Assembly: GCA_015064545.1 (NCBI GenBank)
Contig: SVSA01000015.1
Coordinates: 1-34,631 of the forward strand
Source of the DNA: Oscillospiraceae bacterium
GTDB lineage: Bacteria; Bacillota; Clostridia; Oscillospirales; CAG-272
Direction: 5' to 3'
DNA length: 34,631 nt
Below are positions 7,645 through 15,599 of the stretch, in pieces; the stretch's first letter is position 1, and the number at the start of each line of letters is the position of its first letter. The notes under the pieces were generated by a model. It did no database searches. It had not been told where the DNA came from and saw nothing but the letters and a program-made list of their open reading frames with translations. The translations under genes were made by a program, and so were the position numbers.

Positions 7645-9051
7645 TTACATCATAGAATAGGTCGAAAGAAGATGTCCTTCAAGATCGGTCACAACCCGCG
7701 TGCCGCAATCAACGGTGGTCAGCTCCCGTCCGTTATAGAAGATAGCCGCCTTTTTGCCGTCGTTCTTGACGGTATAGGTGCGGTCGCCCTCGGCTTGGGT
7801 ATATTCACAGCCGCCGAGGTCGGGGTGAGTGGAGAAGACAGCATGATCGCGCAGCAGCTCGACACCGTAAAGATGGGAGGTGTATCCCATAAATGCCAGA
7901 ATGGAGGGGCCGTAATCGCCCGAGGCGGTACAGAAGGCCGCCTGCGGCTCGCCGGTGTAGGGATCAAACTGCTGGGTGAAGATGACGGGATCATTTTGCG
8001 CCAAAGCATCGCAAAGCTTGTGTCCGAACACCGAAAGCAGAGGATAGTACCCATAGTTTTCCAAGGCACGGATGGCGCGCTGATAGGTGAGTCCCTCCGG
8101 CTGGCCGCTCCAGTTATTGAAGGAATCGGAGACAAAGAGCGGATCGTTTGCCGCGATGGAGGTCAAGGGCATGGGGGTGAAAAATTCCTCGGGATTGAGC
8201 AGGTGCTTGGTCACAAAGCGATGGGCTTTTTCGGCTTCATAAGCGCCGTGGTACATGACACGCAGATTATTGTGAATCAGCGTATCAAGGAAGTTGTTGT
8301 CGCAGTCGCGATCGTAGAGCGCACCCTTTTCCTCCCACCATAAGTAGGAATTGAGGGTTCTCTTGACGGCTTCGGCACCGCTGCGCCATTTGGCCTCCTC
8401 GCCGTTGCCGAGGATAGCGGCAATTTCGGCAAGCGTTACCCGTCCGTCATAGGAGTAGGCCATGATGTCCATCGATTCAAAGGGAAATTTTGCCTGTCCG
8501 TAGGGCGGCTCGTCGCTTCCCCAGGCATCGGGACCGCCAAAAAAGCGGGTGCTGGTATCTTCGCCGGTATCCCAGACGCAGAAGGATTCGAGGCAGCCGT
8601 TTCCGTCGGTATCGCGGGTGCGCCAGAGGTAATTGTCAAAGCGCGAGAGTCCGTCGTACAGACGGTGCAAATAGTCGAGATCCTTGCCCGTCCGATACCA
8701 GACATTCAAGGCGTGATAGGGGAAACAGTAGCCCTGAAAGTGAGAATACATTAACGCGGGGCCGGTCTCGCCGAAGCGAATGACTGAAGGGAAGCGCCCG
8801 TCCTCGCGGATATAGTCAAGGAACAGATTTTGGTTGTTCCATGCGGTTTCAAGACAGCGTCCGGCGTACATATCGCCGCCCATGGGCTGTGTTTCCAGCC
8901 ATAGACCCTGATAGACGCCGCCCTCTACCAGCATTCGCTTGCCCTGCCAGGTTACGATGTTGTTCCGCCCGATTCGCTCGGCGGCATCGAATACCCGTTG
9001 CCAGGTGGCGTCGGCGGTGGAAAACCGAACGGATGTCGGTAAAAATGTCAT
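7645..9051 (-). CDS. (alpha/alpha)6-barrel glycoside hydrolase, GH63/MGH1-like
   Basis: ATG at 9051 with AGGAGGGGG 6 nt upstream; 468 residues and no signal peptide, so it is probably cytoplasmic. 'DTDGNGCLESFCVWDTGEDTS' near residues 146-166 resembles the acidic substrate-site segment of GH63 and related MGH1-like proteins. 'NNWSGQPEGLTYQRAIRALENYG' near 310-332 resembles their conserved tryptophan segment. These families act on alpha-linked glucosides or mannosides, including trehalose- and glucosylglycerate-type substrates. The catalytic residues cannot be assigned without an alignment. It sits between two solute-binding protein genes upstream and an oxidoreductase downstream, consistent with breakdown of an imported oligosaccharide. 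Confidence 0.75.
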   Translation of the reverse strand: MTFLPTSVRFSTADATWQRVFDAAERIGRNNIVTWQGKRMLVEGGVYQGLWLETQPMGGDMYAGRCLETAWNNQNLFLDYIREDGRFPSVIRFGETGPALMYSHFQGYCFPYHALNVWYRTGKDLDYLHRLYDGLSRFDNYLWRTRDTDGNGCLESFCVWDTGEDTSTRFFGGPDAWGSDEPPYGQAKFPFESMDIMAYSYDGRVTLAEIAAILGNGEEAKWRSGAEAVKRTLNSYLWWEEKGALYDRDCDNNFLDTLIHNNLRVMYHGAYEAEKAHRFVTKHLLNPEEFFTPMPLTSIAANDPLFVSDSFNNWSGQPEGLTYQRAIRALENYGYYPLLSVFGHKLCDALAQNDPVIFTQQFDPYTGEPQAAFCTASGDYGPSILAFMGYTSHLYGVELLRDHAVFSTHPDLGGCEYTQAEGDRTYTVKNDGKKAAIFYNGRELTTVDCGTRVVTDLEGHLLSTYSMM

Positions 9052-9093
9052 AGGGTTCCCCCTCCTTCGGGGTGATGCGTGAAGGACGATGAA

Positions 9094-10563
9094 TTACTTA
9101 TCGTCCTCCGCCATGCGCTCATAAGTGGCTTCAATCTGCCACAGCGCCGACTGATAGGCAATCTTGTTTTCGTTCCAAGCGGTATGGAAGTTATCCGCCT
9201 GCTTCTGAAGCTGATAACGGAAGAGCGCGTTCATACCGCTGAGCGTCGGACCGTAGAGAATAGCAAGGTCGCTGCGCTTGCCGGCCAGAATGAGGTCGAG
9301 CATCTCCTCGTCGTCATCGCTGTCGGTGTATTTGTCCTTCAGAGCAACATCGTAATAAGCAGGAATAACGGTGCGGTAGGTCTCACAGCAGAGAGCCTCG
9401 GTGATGTAGCCGACCATCTTCAGATCGGCCTCGGCAATCGGAATGCAGGCAACCGACCAGTTGTTGGAGCCGCCGCTGTAATAGTGTTCCTGCTCTTCAT
9501 TCAATTTGGGGTAGGGAAGAACGCCGAAGGGGTCCTTCATCTCACGCACCTGCTTGTAGAGCACCGAGAGGCTCTGGGCGCTGAGCAGGGCGTTGCCGGA
9601 GGTGAACATGCCGATCTTATTGTTGTATTCCTTATCGGTCAGAACCGCATAGGAGCCGCTGTTGTTCAAGAACAGATCATGAACCTTTTCATATACGGTA
9701 TCTGCCTTGGCCTCGTCCAGCATCAGAACCAACTCGCCGTCCTCGTTCTGTCCGGTCAAGGAAAGATTGAAGGCGTAGAGATAGGCGCTGGCATCGTGGG
9801 TGGTTGCGGTGACAAAGCCGTAAGCGTCCTCAATATCCCGCTCCTGGTTCTTGTTCACGTCGGTGTAGACGTCCTTGACCAGTGTGTTCACGTAATCGAT
9901 GGTCCATCTGTCCTCGCGGACAACATCATAGAGATTTTCAATCTTCAGATCATCGGCTCTGGCCTGATTAAACAGGTAAGCAAAGGTTCCCTGCAGGGAA
10001 GTCAGCGCAATGTCGCCGGCCGCGACATACAGGGCATCGTTGATGGTGAAGATGTCATTGACCATCGTGGTCCACCAGGGCTGTTCAAAATCGACGCCCG
10101 GCACGTCGTTGTGCCAGTCACGGAAGTAGCCCTCCATAACCAGCGTACCGGCACGCCATACCTGCATCATAATGATGTCGTAGACATCATCGCCCGCATC
10201 GTGGATGCGCATGATCTCTTTTTCATGATTCAGCTGGTTCCCCATGGGGGTGATAACCGGAACGATTTCGACATCAAAGCGTTCCTCGATTTTCAGATTA
10301 CGCTTATACACGGCGGCATCACAGACATCCTGTGTGTCGGTGGAATAAACCTCATACGCGTAGGTATCGGTGCAGGAAACACGGTACTTGGCACCGCCGA
10401 AGGAGGTTTCGGGAAGCCCGTCGGAGGCAGTCAATCTGTCATCGTCACCGGTTTCTTCGTCCCCTAAGGTGGACTTGGTTTCCTCTGTACCGGAGTTGGT
10501 CGTGCAGGCGGCACAGCCGATCAGAAGCAGCAGAGCAAAAAGAAGGCAAAGAATTTTTTTCAT
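9094..10563 (-). CDS. Extracellular solute-binding lipoprotein (ABC importer), copy 1
   Basis: The start is the ATG at 10563, preceded by AAGGAG. It gives MKKILCLLFALLLLIGCAAC, a lipoprotein signal with the lipidated Cys at 17 or 20; the track start at 10611 adds a non-signal prefix. The product has 489 residues. The fold is that of carbohydrate-type binding proteins common in Clostridia, with a Ca-site-like 'DVNKNQERDIEDAYG' segment also seen in the next gene. It aligns along its whole length with the protein at 10688 (for example 'AWRAGTLI..GYF.DW.DDVPGVNFEQPWW' there and a close version here), so the two are tandem paralogues. It should capture an oligosaccharide at the cell surface. No permease or ATPase genes lie nearby. 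Confidence 0.88.
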   Translation of the reverse strand: MKKILCLLFALLLLIGCAACTTNSGTEETKSTLGDEETGDDDRLTASDGLPETSFGGAKYRVSCTDTYAYEVYSTDTQDVCDAAVYKRNLKIEERFDVEIVPVITPMGNQLNHEKEIMRIHDAGDDVYDIIMMQVWRAGTLVMEGYFRDWHNDVPGVDFEQPWWTTMVNDIFTINDALYVAAGDIALTSLQGTFAYLFNQARADDLKIENLYDVVREDRWTIDYVNTLVKDVYTDVNKNQERDIEDAYGFVTATTHDASAYLYAFNLSLTGQNEDGELVLMLDEAKADTVYEKVHDLFLNNSGSYAVLTDKEYNNKIGMFTSGNALLSAQSLSVLYKQVREMKDPFGVLPYPKLNEEQEHYYSGGSNNWSVACIPIAEADLKMVGYITEALCCETYRTVIPAYYDVALKDKYTDSDDDEEMLDLILAGKRSDLAILYGPTLSGMNALFRYQLQKQADNFHTAWNENKIAYQSALWQIEATYERMAEDDK

Positions 10564-10580
10564 AATAACTCCTTTTTGGC

Positions 10581-10609
10581 GCTCTCTCCCGCGCTGGCGA
10601 GGAGAGAGC
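10581..10609. other. Intercistronic hairpin between the two binding-protein genes
   Basis: Perfect 9-bp inverted repeat GCTCTCTCC/GGAGAGAGC around an 11-nt loop, just upstream of the ribosome binding site at 10563. It has no T-run on the minus strand, so it looks like a processing or stability element rather than a full terminator. Confidence 0.5.
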
Positions 10610-10638
10610 ATAAGGTTGTCGTTTTTTAAGGAACATGG

Positions 10639-10659
10639 CGAGGCTGCAGAGCCGCCTCG
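10639..10659. other. Second intercistronic hairpin
   Basis: CGAGGC/GCCTCG stem with a 9-nt loop, in the same 124-nt gap between the two binding-protein genes and directly after the upstream stop at 10688. No T-run is seen on the coding side. Confidence 0.4.
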
Positions 10660-10687
10660 TCTGTAGGATCAGAATCCCGTGGGAAGA

Positions 10688-12196
10688 TCAGGCATTGTCC
10701 TCCGCCATTTTTTCGTACAGACCCTCAAGACGCATAAGCGAAGCGCGCCAACCGAAGATTCTGTCATCCAGAGCGCCGTCTACGTTGGTGTCTTGCTTGG
10801 CGATCATGTCGCGGAAGAAATAGAAGAGACGGTCGAGGCTGGGGGCAAAGAGGACGGCGAGGTCGTAGTTACGGCCGGCCATGATGATATCCAGCATCTC
10901 CGAGTCTTCTTCCAGATTGCTGGTGTACTTATCCTTCATTGAGGTTTCGTAGTAAGCGGTGATAACGGTACGGTAGGTCTCGCAGCAGAGGGATTCGGTA
11001 ACCTTACCTACCATTTCAAGACGGTCGCCGCTTACGTTGTTGGCCATGGTGAGCACCGAGAAGTTGTCGTGTGCGTTACTGTAATATTCTTCCTGATTCT
11101 CATCGAACAGGGGGTAGGGAAGCACGCCGTACTTGTCGGTCATGTCGCGGCACTGGTTGGCCAATACGTTTACGGTGGCGTCAATCAGAAGCACCTGACC
11201 GTTGGCAAACATCTTGTAGCGGTCGGCATATTCGGCGTGCGTCATCGAAATATAGGAGCTGTCGCCGTTGTTGTAGAAAAGATCGGAAATCTTTTCAACC
11301 GCGGTCTGAACGCGGTCGCGGTTGCTGTCGACCGAGATCACCAGCTCACCGTCGCTCTCAGAGGATACCAGCTGAATGCCGAAGGAGGGCAGATATGCGT
11401 CCAGATTGGTGACAATGCCGGAGGCGAAGCCGAAGATATCCTCGGTATCCTTTTGGCTGTTCTTGTTTACGTCGGTGTAGATGTCCTTGGAAATACGCTG
11501 TACATAGTCAATGGTCCATTCCTTATCGCGAACGGTCTGATAGAGGTCATCGAGACGCTTATCGGTGGCCATGGTCTGGTTGAAGAGGTAGCAGTGAGCC
11601 ATCGCCAGCGTTGTCAGCGAGATATCGCCGACGGCGGCAAAGAGCATGTCGTTGATGGTGAAGGCATTGTTGCAGCGCTGGTTCCACCAGGGCTGCTCAA
11701 AGTTAACGCCGGGAACATCGTCGTACCAGTCATAGAAATAGCCGTCGACGATCAGTGTGCCGGCACGCCAGGCGCACATCAGCACGGTATCAAAGGCGTT
11801 ATCGTTGGCCGAGATGGATCTCTTGACATCCTCCTCGTGAAGGAGCTGTCCGACACCGGAGGAGTAGCCGGTGGTGATCACCGGAACGATCTCAATGTCA
11901 TATTTGGCTTCCACACGCAAATTACGGTTGAAGACAGCGGCACCGACTGTTTCCTGGGTATCTTCGGAGAAGATTTCATACTGCTGGTTGTCGCTGATCG
12001 AAATTTTGTACTGCTGTCCGGCATAGCTGACAGCCTCAATGCCATCGGAGGCGGCGAGACGATCGTCACCGGTTTCGATGGGAGGAAGCGTGTTGGATCC
12101 GGTCTCGGTGGGGTTGCTTTCCGTTGCGCAGGAAACGGCCGAAATGGCCATAATCAGCACAAGCAGAAGAGAGACAAGCTTTGTGTAGAATTTCAT
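10688..12196 (-). CDS. Extracellular solute-binding lipoprotein (ABC importer), copy 2
   Basis: 502 residues beginning MKFYTKLVSLLLVLIMAISAVSC, a lipoprotein signal with lipobox AVS-C. A short Thr/Glu/Pro linker precedes the ligand-binding fold. 'FEQPWW', 'TDVNKNSQKDTEDIFGF' and 'ESLCCETYRTVI' are shared with copy 1. The role is high-affinity capture of a sugar oligomer for an ABC importer whose permease is not in the window. It lies 55 nt downstream of the divergent oxidoreductase-like gene and 124 nt upstream of copy 1. Two tandem copies suggest two related ligands, or one high-expression and one low-expression version. Confidence 0.88.
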   Translation of the reverse strand: MKFYTKLVSLLLVLIMAISAVSCATESNPTETGSNTLPPIETGDDRLAASDGIEAVSYAGQQYKISISDNQQYEIFSEDTQETVGAAVFNRNLRVEAKYDIEIVPVITTGYSSGVGQLLHEEDVKRSISANDNAFDTVLMCAWRAGTLIVDGYFYDWYDDVPGVNFEQPWWNQRCNNAFTINDMLFAAVGDISLTTLAMAHCYLFNQTMATDKRLDDLYQTVRDKEWTIDYVQRISKDIYTDVNKNSQKDTEDIFGFASGIVTNLDAYLPSFGIQLVSSESDGELVISVDSNRDRVQTAVEKISDLFYNNGDSSYISMTHAEYADRYKMFANGQVLLIDATVNVLANQCRDMTDKYGVLPYPLFDENQEEYYSNAHDNFSVLTMANNVSGDRLEMVGKVTESLCCETYRTVITAYYETSMKDKYTSNLEEDSEMLDIIMAGRNYDLAVLFAPSLDRLFYFFRDMIAKQDTNVDGALDDRIFGWRASLMRLEGLYEKMAEDNA

Positions 12197-12251
12197 ACGA
12201 TTACCTCACATGTTATGAATGTTATGAATTGTAATAATGATGGTCTACGTC

Positions 12252-13091
12252 TCAAAGAGTGGGAACGGGAATCCAGGTGAAGGGCTTTTCTTGTGCTTCG
12301 AGCGCAGCAGAGCGAGCGGCCATGATTGCCAGCGTCTCATCATGAGGCACCTTGATTTCCTTCGTACGGAAGAAATCCACCAGCTCGACAATAAAATTAT
12401 GGAAGAAATCACTTGTCACATTGATATTCCGATTGCCGCCGCGCATGGTGAGCTGTGCGGCGAAGGGACCGTCGGGGAAGGAGCCCGAGATGCTTCCCAC
12501 GCGACCGTCGGCAAAGCGGATGTTCAACAGATAATAGTTTTCGCCGGTCATCATCATAACCTGCTCGGCCTTGGTCTTCATCAACATAAAGAGAGGCTCC
12601 AGCTGATGAATGGAATAGGTTTCGAAGGCCATCGGACCCCAGAAGTTTGCGGCGGTGATGGCGGCGGTGTCGATGTTCTTGTATTCATCAGCAAAGCGAA
12701 GCGCCGAGGTGGAGTAGCAGGGGGTTCCGTTGGCCTCGGCCAAGGACAAAATGCGCTTGGCGGTTGCCAGGTCGGGAGCGAAGGTCTTGTCGATGTAGAC
12801 AGGCTTGCCCGAACGCAGGGGCAGCTGCGAGAGCTCCTCGTGACGCTCACAGTTGTCGGGTGAAAGCACGACGATGGCGTCGCTCTTTTCTACCAGCTCT
12901 TCCATAGAGCTCAGCTGTTCAATCCCCATCCGCTGGCACCATGCTTCGGTGGTGACACCGGTGTGAGGGCTGGCGATCTCGGCATAGGCGTAAGCCACGG
13001 TCATCTCGCCGTTCGATGCCTCGCGGATCCAGGCGGGATACATATTGGCGTGCCACTCGTCGAGATAATAATCAATAAAACCGATCTTCAT
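12252..13091 (-). CDS. Divergent Gfo/Idh/MocA-like protein lacking the canonical nucleotide-binding loop
   Basis: 279 residues, shorter than usual (about 330-360). The N-terminus 'MKIGFIDYYLDEWHANMYPAW' occupies the first strand of a Rossmann fold but has no GxGxxG. 'DAIVVLSPDNCERH' matches the next conserved strand and loop, and 'GKPVYIDKTFA' replaces the EKP motif with DKT near residue 100, keeping the lysine. The GxHxxD motif is absent; 'YSIHQLEPL' is nearby. It overlaps no gene and follows a canonical family member by 15 nt. It may be an oxidoreductase with an altered cofactor site, or a non-redox isomerase or partner. The assignment to the superfamily is fairly sure, the activity is not. 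Confidence 0.75.
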   Translation of the reverse strand: MKIGFIDYYLDEWHANMYPAWIREASNGEMTVAYAYAEIASPHTGVTTEAWCQRMGIEQLSSMEELVEKSDAIVVLSPDNCERHEELSQLPLRSGKPVYIDKTFAPDLATAKRILSLAEANGTPCYSTSALRFADEYKNIDTAAITAANFWGPMAFETYSIHQLEPLFMLMKTKAEQVMMMTGENYYLLNIRFADGRVGSISGSFPDGPFAAQLTMRGGNRNINVTSDFFHNFIVELVDFFRTKEIKVPHDETLAIMAARSAALEAQEKPFTWIPVPTL

Positions 13092-13106
13092 GCTTGAGTC
13101 CTCCTG

Positions 13107-14177
13107 TCAGAAGCCGATTTCCTTCTTTTCCTCAGCCGAACGGTAGAGGTAGTCGAGAAGCTTGGCGCTTTCCAGAATATTGTCGATATGGGTTTTGGTG
13201 TGCTCGCCGGTGTAGATCGCCTTCAGGAAGGCAGCATCCTCACAGGCGTACATATTGGGAATGTCGTACTTGGGGGTGATTTCGGTGAGCTGTCCGGCCT
13301 TGACGGTATAGAGGGTGAAATCGCCGCCGTAGTTCATGCGGACGCCACCCTTGTCGCCGAGGAAGTCGATGAACATCTCGCCCCGGTTCAGGTTCTGTGC
13401 CCAGGCGCCGTTGAAGGAGATGCTGGCCTTATCGGTACGAATATGACCGGTGATGAAGTCCTCCACGTCGTTGATGCCGTTGAGATCCATGGTTTCCTCG
13501 GCCCACATGCCGGTGTAAACATAATCCTTGATGTTCTTGGCCATCTCGCTGTAGGCGTCGCAGGTTACTGTCTTCAGCGTAGCGCCGCCAAGGATGTAGA
13601 GAATCAGGTCGAGGAAATGGATACCCCAGTCGATCAGAACGCCGCCGCCGGCCTGCTCCTTGATGGTGAAGGGGCCGCCGAGTCCGGGGATCGAGCGATG
13701 GGCGCGGAACGAGCAGTAAACATGGTAGATGGTACCAAATTCGCCGTTGCGGTTCATTTCCTCCAGAACCTCAACCGTCTTGTGATAACGGTTGCAAACA
13801 CCGATGTTCAGCAGCTTACCCTGCTTCTTGGCCTCTTCGGCCATCTCGCAGGAAAGGGCATAGTTAACCGTGATGGGCTTTTCGCAGAAAACGTGCTTGC
13901 CGGCGCGGAGCGCATCCATGGTTACGGTGTAGTGGGCATAGTTGGGGGTCAGAACCCAAACGGCCTCGACCTCGGGGTCGTTCAGGGCGATCTGGTAATC
14001 GGTGATGGCCTGCTCGGCACCGTAACGGGCAACCTTGTCCTCGGCCTTAGCCAGGATCAGGTCACAGGCATACTTGATGCGAACATTGTCCATCTGGGAG
14101 AGCGCCGGGAAATGGGCGTTTTCGGAAATTCTGCCGCAGCCAATGACGGCGATGGTTGTTTTTCTGGTTTCAGTCAT
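13107..14177 (-). CDS. Gfo/Idh/MocA family NAD(P)-dependent oxidoreductase
   Basis: 356 residues, first gene of the minus-strand locus. The Rossmann motif is 'IAVIGCGRISENAHFPAL'; 'HVFCEKPITVN' near residue 97 holds the catalytic lysine; 'GGGVLIDWGIHFLDLILY' near 178-195 gives the GxHxxD motif. The C-terminal domain is complete. Substrates in the family are sugars, sugar acids or inositols. A predicted promoter lies upstream at 14256-14284, facing away from the AraC regulator gene, so this operon is likely controlled by that regulator. Confidence 0.92.
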   Translation of the reverse strand: MTETRKTTIAVIGCGRISENAHFPALSQMDNVRIKYACDLILAKAEDKVARYGAEQAITDYQIALNDPEVEAVWVLTPNYAHYTVTMDALRAGKHVFCEKPITVNYALSCEMAEEAKKQGKLLNIGVCNRYHKTVEVLEEMNRNGEFGTIYHVYCSFRAHRSIPGLGGPFTIKEQAGGGVLIDWGIHFLDLILYILGGATLKTVTCDAYSEMAKNIKDYVYTGMWAEETMDLNGINDVEDFITGHIRTDKASISFNGAWAQNLNRGEMFIDFLGDKGGVRMNYGGDFTLYTVKAGQLTEITPKYDIPNMYACEDAAFLKAIYTGEHTKTHIDNILESAKLLDYLYRSAEEKKEIGF

Positions 14178-14255
14178 GACAGTCGTACCTTCTTTTTTAT
14201 AAATTGATTACTTTAATTTTGATTGGTTTGCAGGTGATACCGTTTCTCTGTATAA

Positions 14256-14284
14256 AATGTATCATATTTTATGTGTTTCTTCAA
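14256..14284 (-). promoter_or_regulatory. Predicted sigma-A promoter of the minus-strand glycan locus
   Basis: On the minus strand, TTGAAG (-35) and TACATT (-10) are separated by 17 nt, about 80 nt before the ATG at 14177. The match is moderate. Confidence 0.5.
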
Positions 14285-14568
14285 TGGGCTTGTGCCATTT
14301 GGACGACAAATGCTAAATAATTGGTTCCGTATCGGCAAAGCCGCCGGTCATTTTTTGCGGTTGTCGGAAGGATCACGGCAGCGGGGCGTATGGCAGCAAC
14401 ACGGTCGGACTTCAAGCCCCTTGTCAACAAGCTTACCGTTTTATTGAATCTATCCTTAATTATTAATAGAGACAATGATACATAATAATTTTACTAAAGA
14501 GAAGGCTCAGCGTCTTTGCCATAATTGTGCCAAAAATTTAGCATTTTTGATGAATTCGCTTGCGCCTC

Positions 14569-14597
14569 TTGCGAAATAATTGAAAACCATGTATAAT
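14569..14597 (+). promoter_or_regulatory. Predicted sigma-A promoter of the AraC-type regulator
   Basis: TTGCGA and a perfect TATAAT with 17-nt spacing, 69 nt before the ATG at 14667. Confidence 0.65.
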
Positions 14598-14666
14598 GAA
14601 CTTGTCATTGGTTAAGACATTCTTGTATTTGTTGCAGTTTGATACCGTCGAAAGGAAGGGATTTCT

Positions 14667-15599
14667 ATGATCGGTCAATACAATCTGTACCATTTCGAAA
14701 ACAATTTTTTTGATAACCCCAAAAATTGCGGCGGACTCCGTATTTATCAGCTCGGCGAGATGCTTTGCCGTCCCACGACGGTGGTGTCGCCTCATCAGCA
14801 GCCGTGCTATGAGCTGACCTATGTGCTTTCGGGACGCGGCAAAACGATAACCAACGGTGTCGAATGCGAGCTGTATCCGGGAGATTGTGCCATCAATTTC
14901 CCCGGTGACACGCACAGCATCGTATCGGATCCCGAGGCGCCCCTTCGCTATGCCTTCTGCGGCTTTATGGTGAACGATGAGGATCCGGTTTGCTCGGGGC
15001 TTGTGAAGGAGCTGCATCGGCTGTTCGAGGGAACCAGCGAGCGGATTCTTCACATGAAAGAAGAAAACAATGTGTTCTATGAGATCTTTGTCGAGATCAA
15101 TTCGGGCAATTTCATGGCGGCCGAGCTGATTACCGCCACGCTCTCGCGCTTTCTGATTCTCCTGATCCGCAGTAAGCGTCAGAAATCCAAGTCCTTTTAT
15201 CTGCCCCAGATCAAAAATGAGGCCATGCTGACCTATCAGATCCAGCGCTATCTTTATCACCATGCTTGTGAAATCCGTAAGCTGACCGATCTTGAGCAGA
15301 TTTTCAGCTACAATTACCATTATATTACCAAGTGCTTTAAGAAGATCGCGGGTGAAACACTCGGCGACTATCACACCAAGTGCCGGATGAATACTGCCTG
15401 CAAGATGTTGAGCGAAGGAATATCCGTTACGCAAATCAGCGAGGCTCTGCGCTATTCCTCCATTCATGTGTTTACCCGCAGCTTCAAAAACTATTTCGGC
15501 ATGACACCCAGCGAATACCGTTCCCGCTTGAAGCAATCGGTCGCGGCGGTTCGCGATGATCCGAAAGGAGACACTCCCCATGAAAGCCAGCCTGTTTAA
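14667..15599 (+). CDS. AraC family transcriptional regulator (cupin sensor plus HTH)
   Basis: 310 residues; ATG at 14667 after GGAAGGG. The N-terminal half is an AraC-type cupin: 'SPHQQPCYELTYVLSGRGKT', 'LYPGDCAINFPGDTHSI'. The C-terminal 90 residues are the double helix-turn-helix: 'LTDLEQIFSYNYHYITKCFK' and 'ISVTQISEALRYSSIHVFTRSFKNYFGMTPSEYRS'. Such regulators bind a sugar and activate neighbouring catabolic genes. It is divergent from the oxidoreductase/binding-protein operon and overlaps the GH31 gene start by 20 nt, so it probably controls both. The overlapping track ORF 14538-16097 (minus) is a shadow. Confidence 0.93.
   Translation: MIGQYNLYHFENNFFDNPKNCGGLRIYQLGEMLCRPTTVVSPHQQPCYELTYVLSGRGKTITNGVECELYPGDCAINFPGDTHSIVSDPEAPLRYAFCGFMVNDEDPVCSGLVKELHRLFEGTSERILHMKEENNVFYEIFVEINSGNFMAAELITATLSRFLILLIRSKRQKSKSFYLPQIKNEAMLTYQIQRYLYHHACEIRKLTDLEQIFSYNYHYITKCFKKIAGETLGDYHTKCRMNTACKMLSEGISVTQISEALRYSSIHVFTRSFKNYFGMTPSEYRSRLKQSVAAVRDDPKGDTPHESQPV

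Larger units (their letters stand above)
14178..14666. other. Divergent intergenic regulatory region, no gene seen
   Basis: About 490 bp between the divergent oxidoreductase and AraC genes. It contains a promoter for each direction and several TGATAC-type hexamers, two of them as TGATACCGT (near 14235 and 14642) and others near 14260 (inverted) and 14478, which are possible regulator half-sites. The track ORF 14281-14475 (minus) has no homology signal or good ribosome binding site and was not called. Confidence 0.6.
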
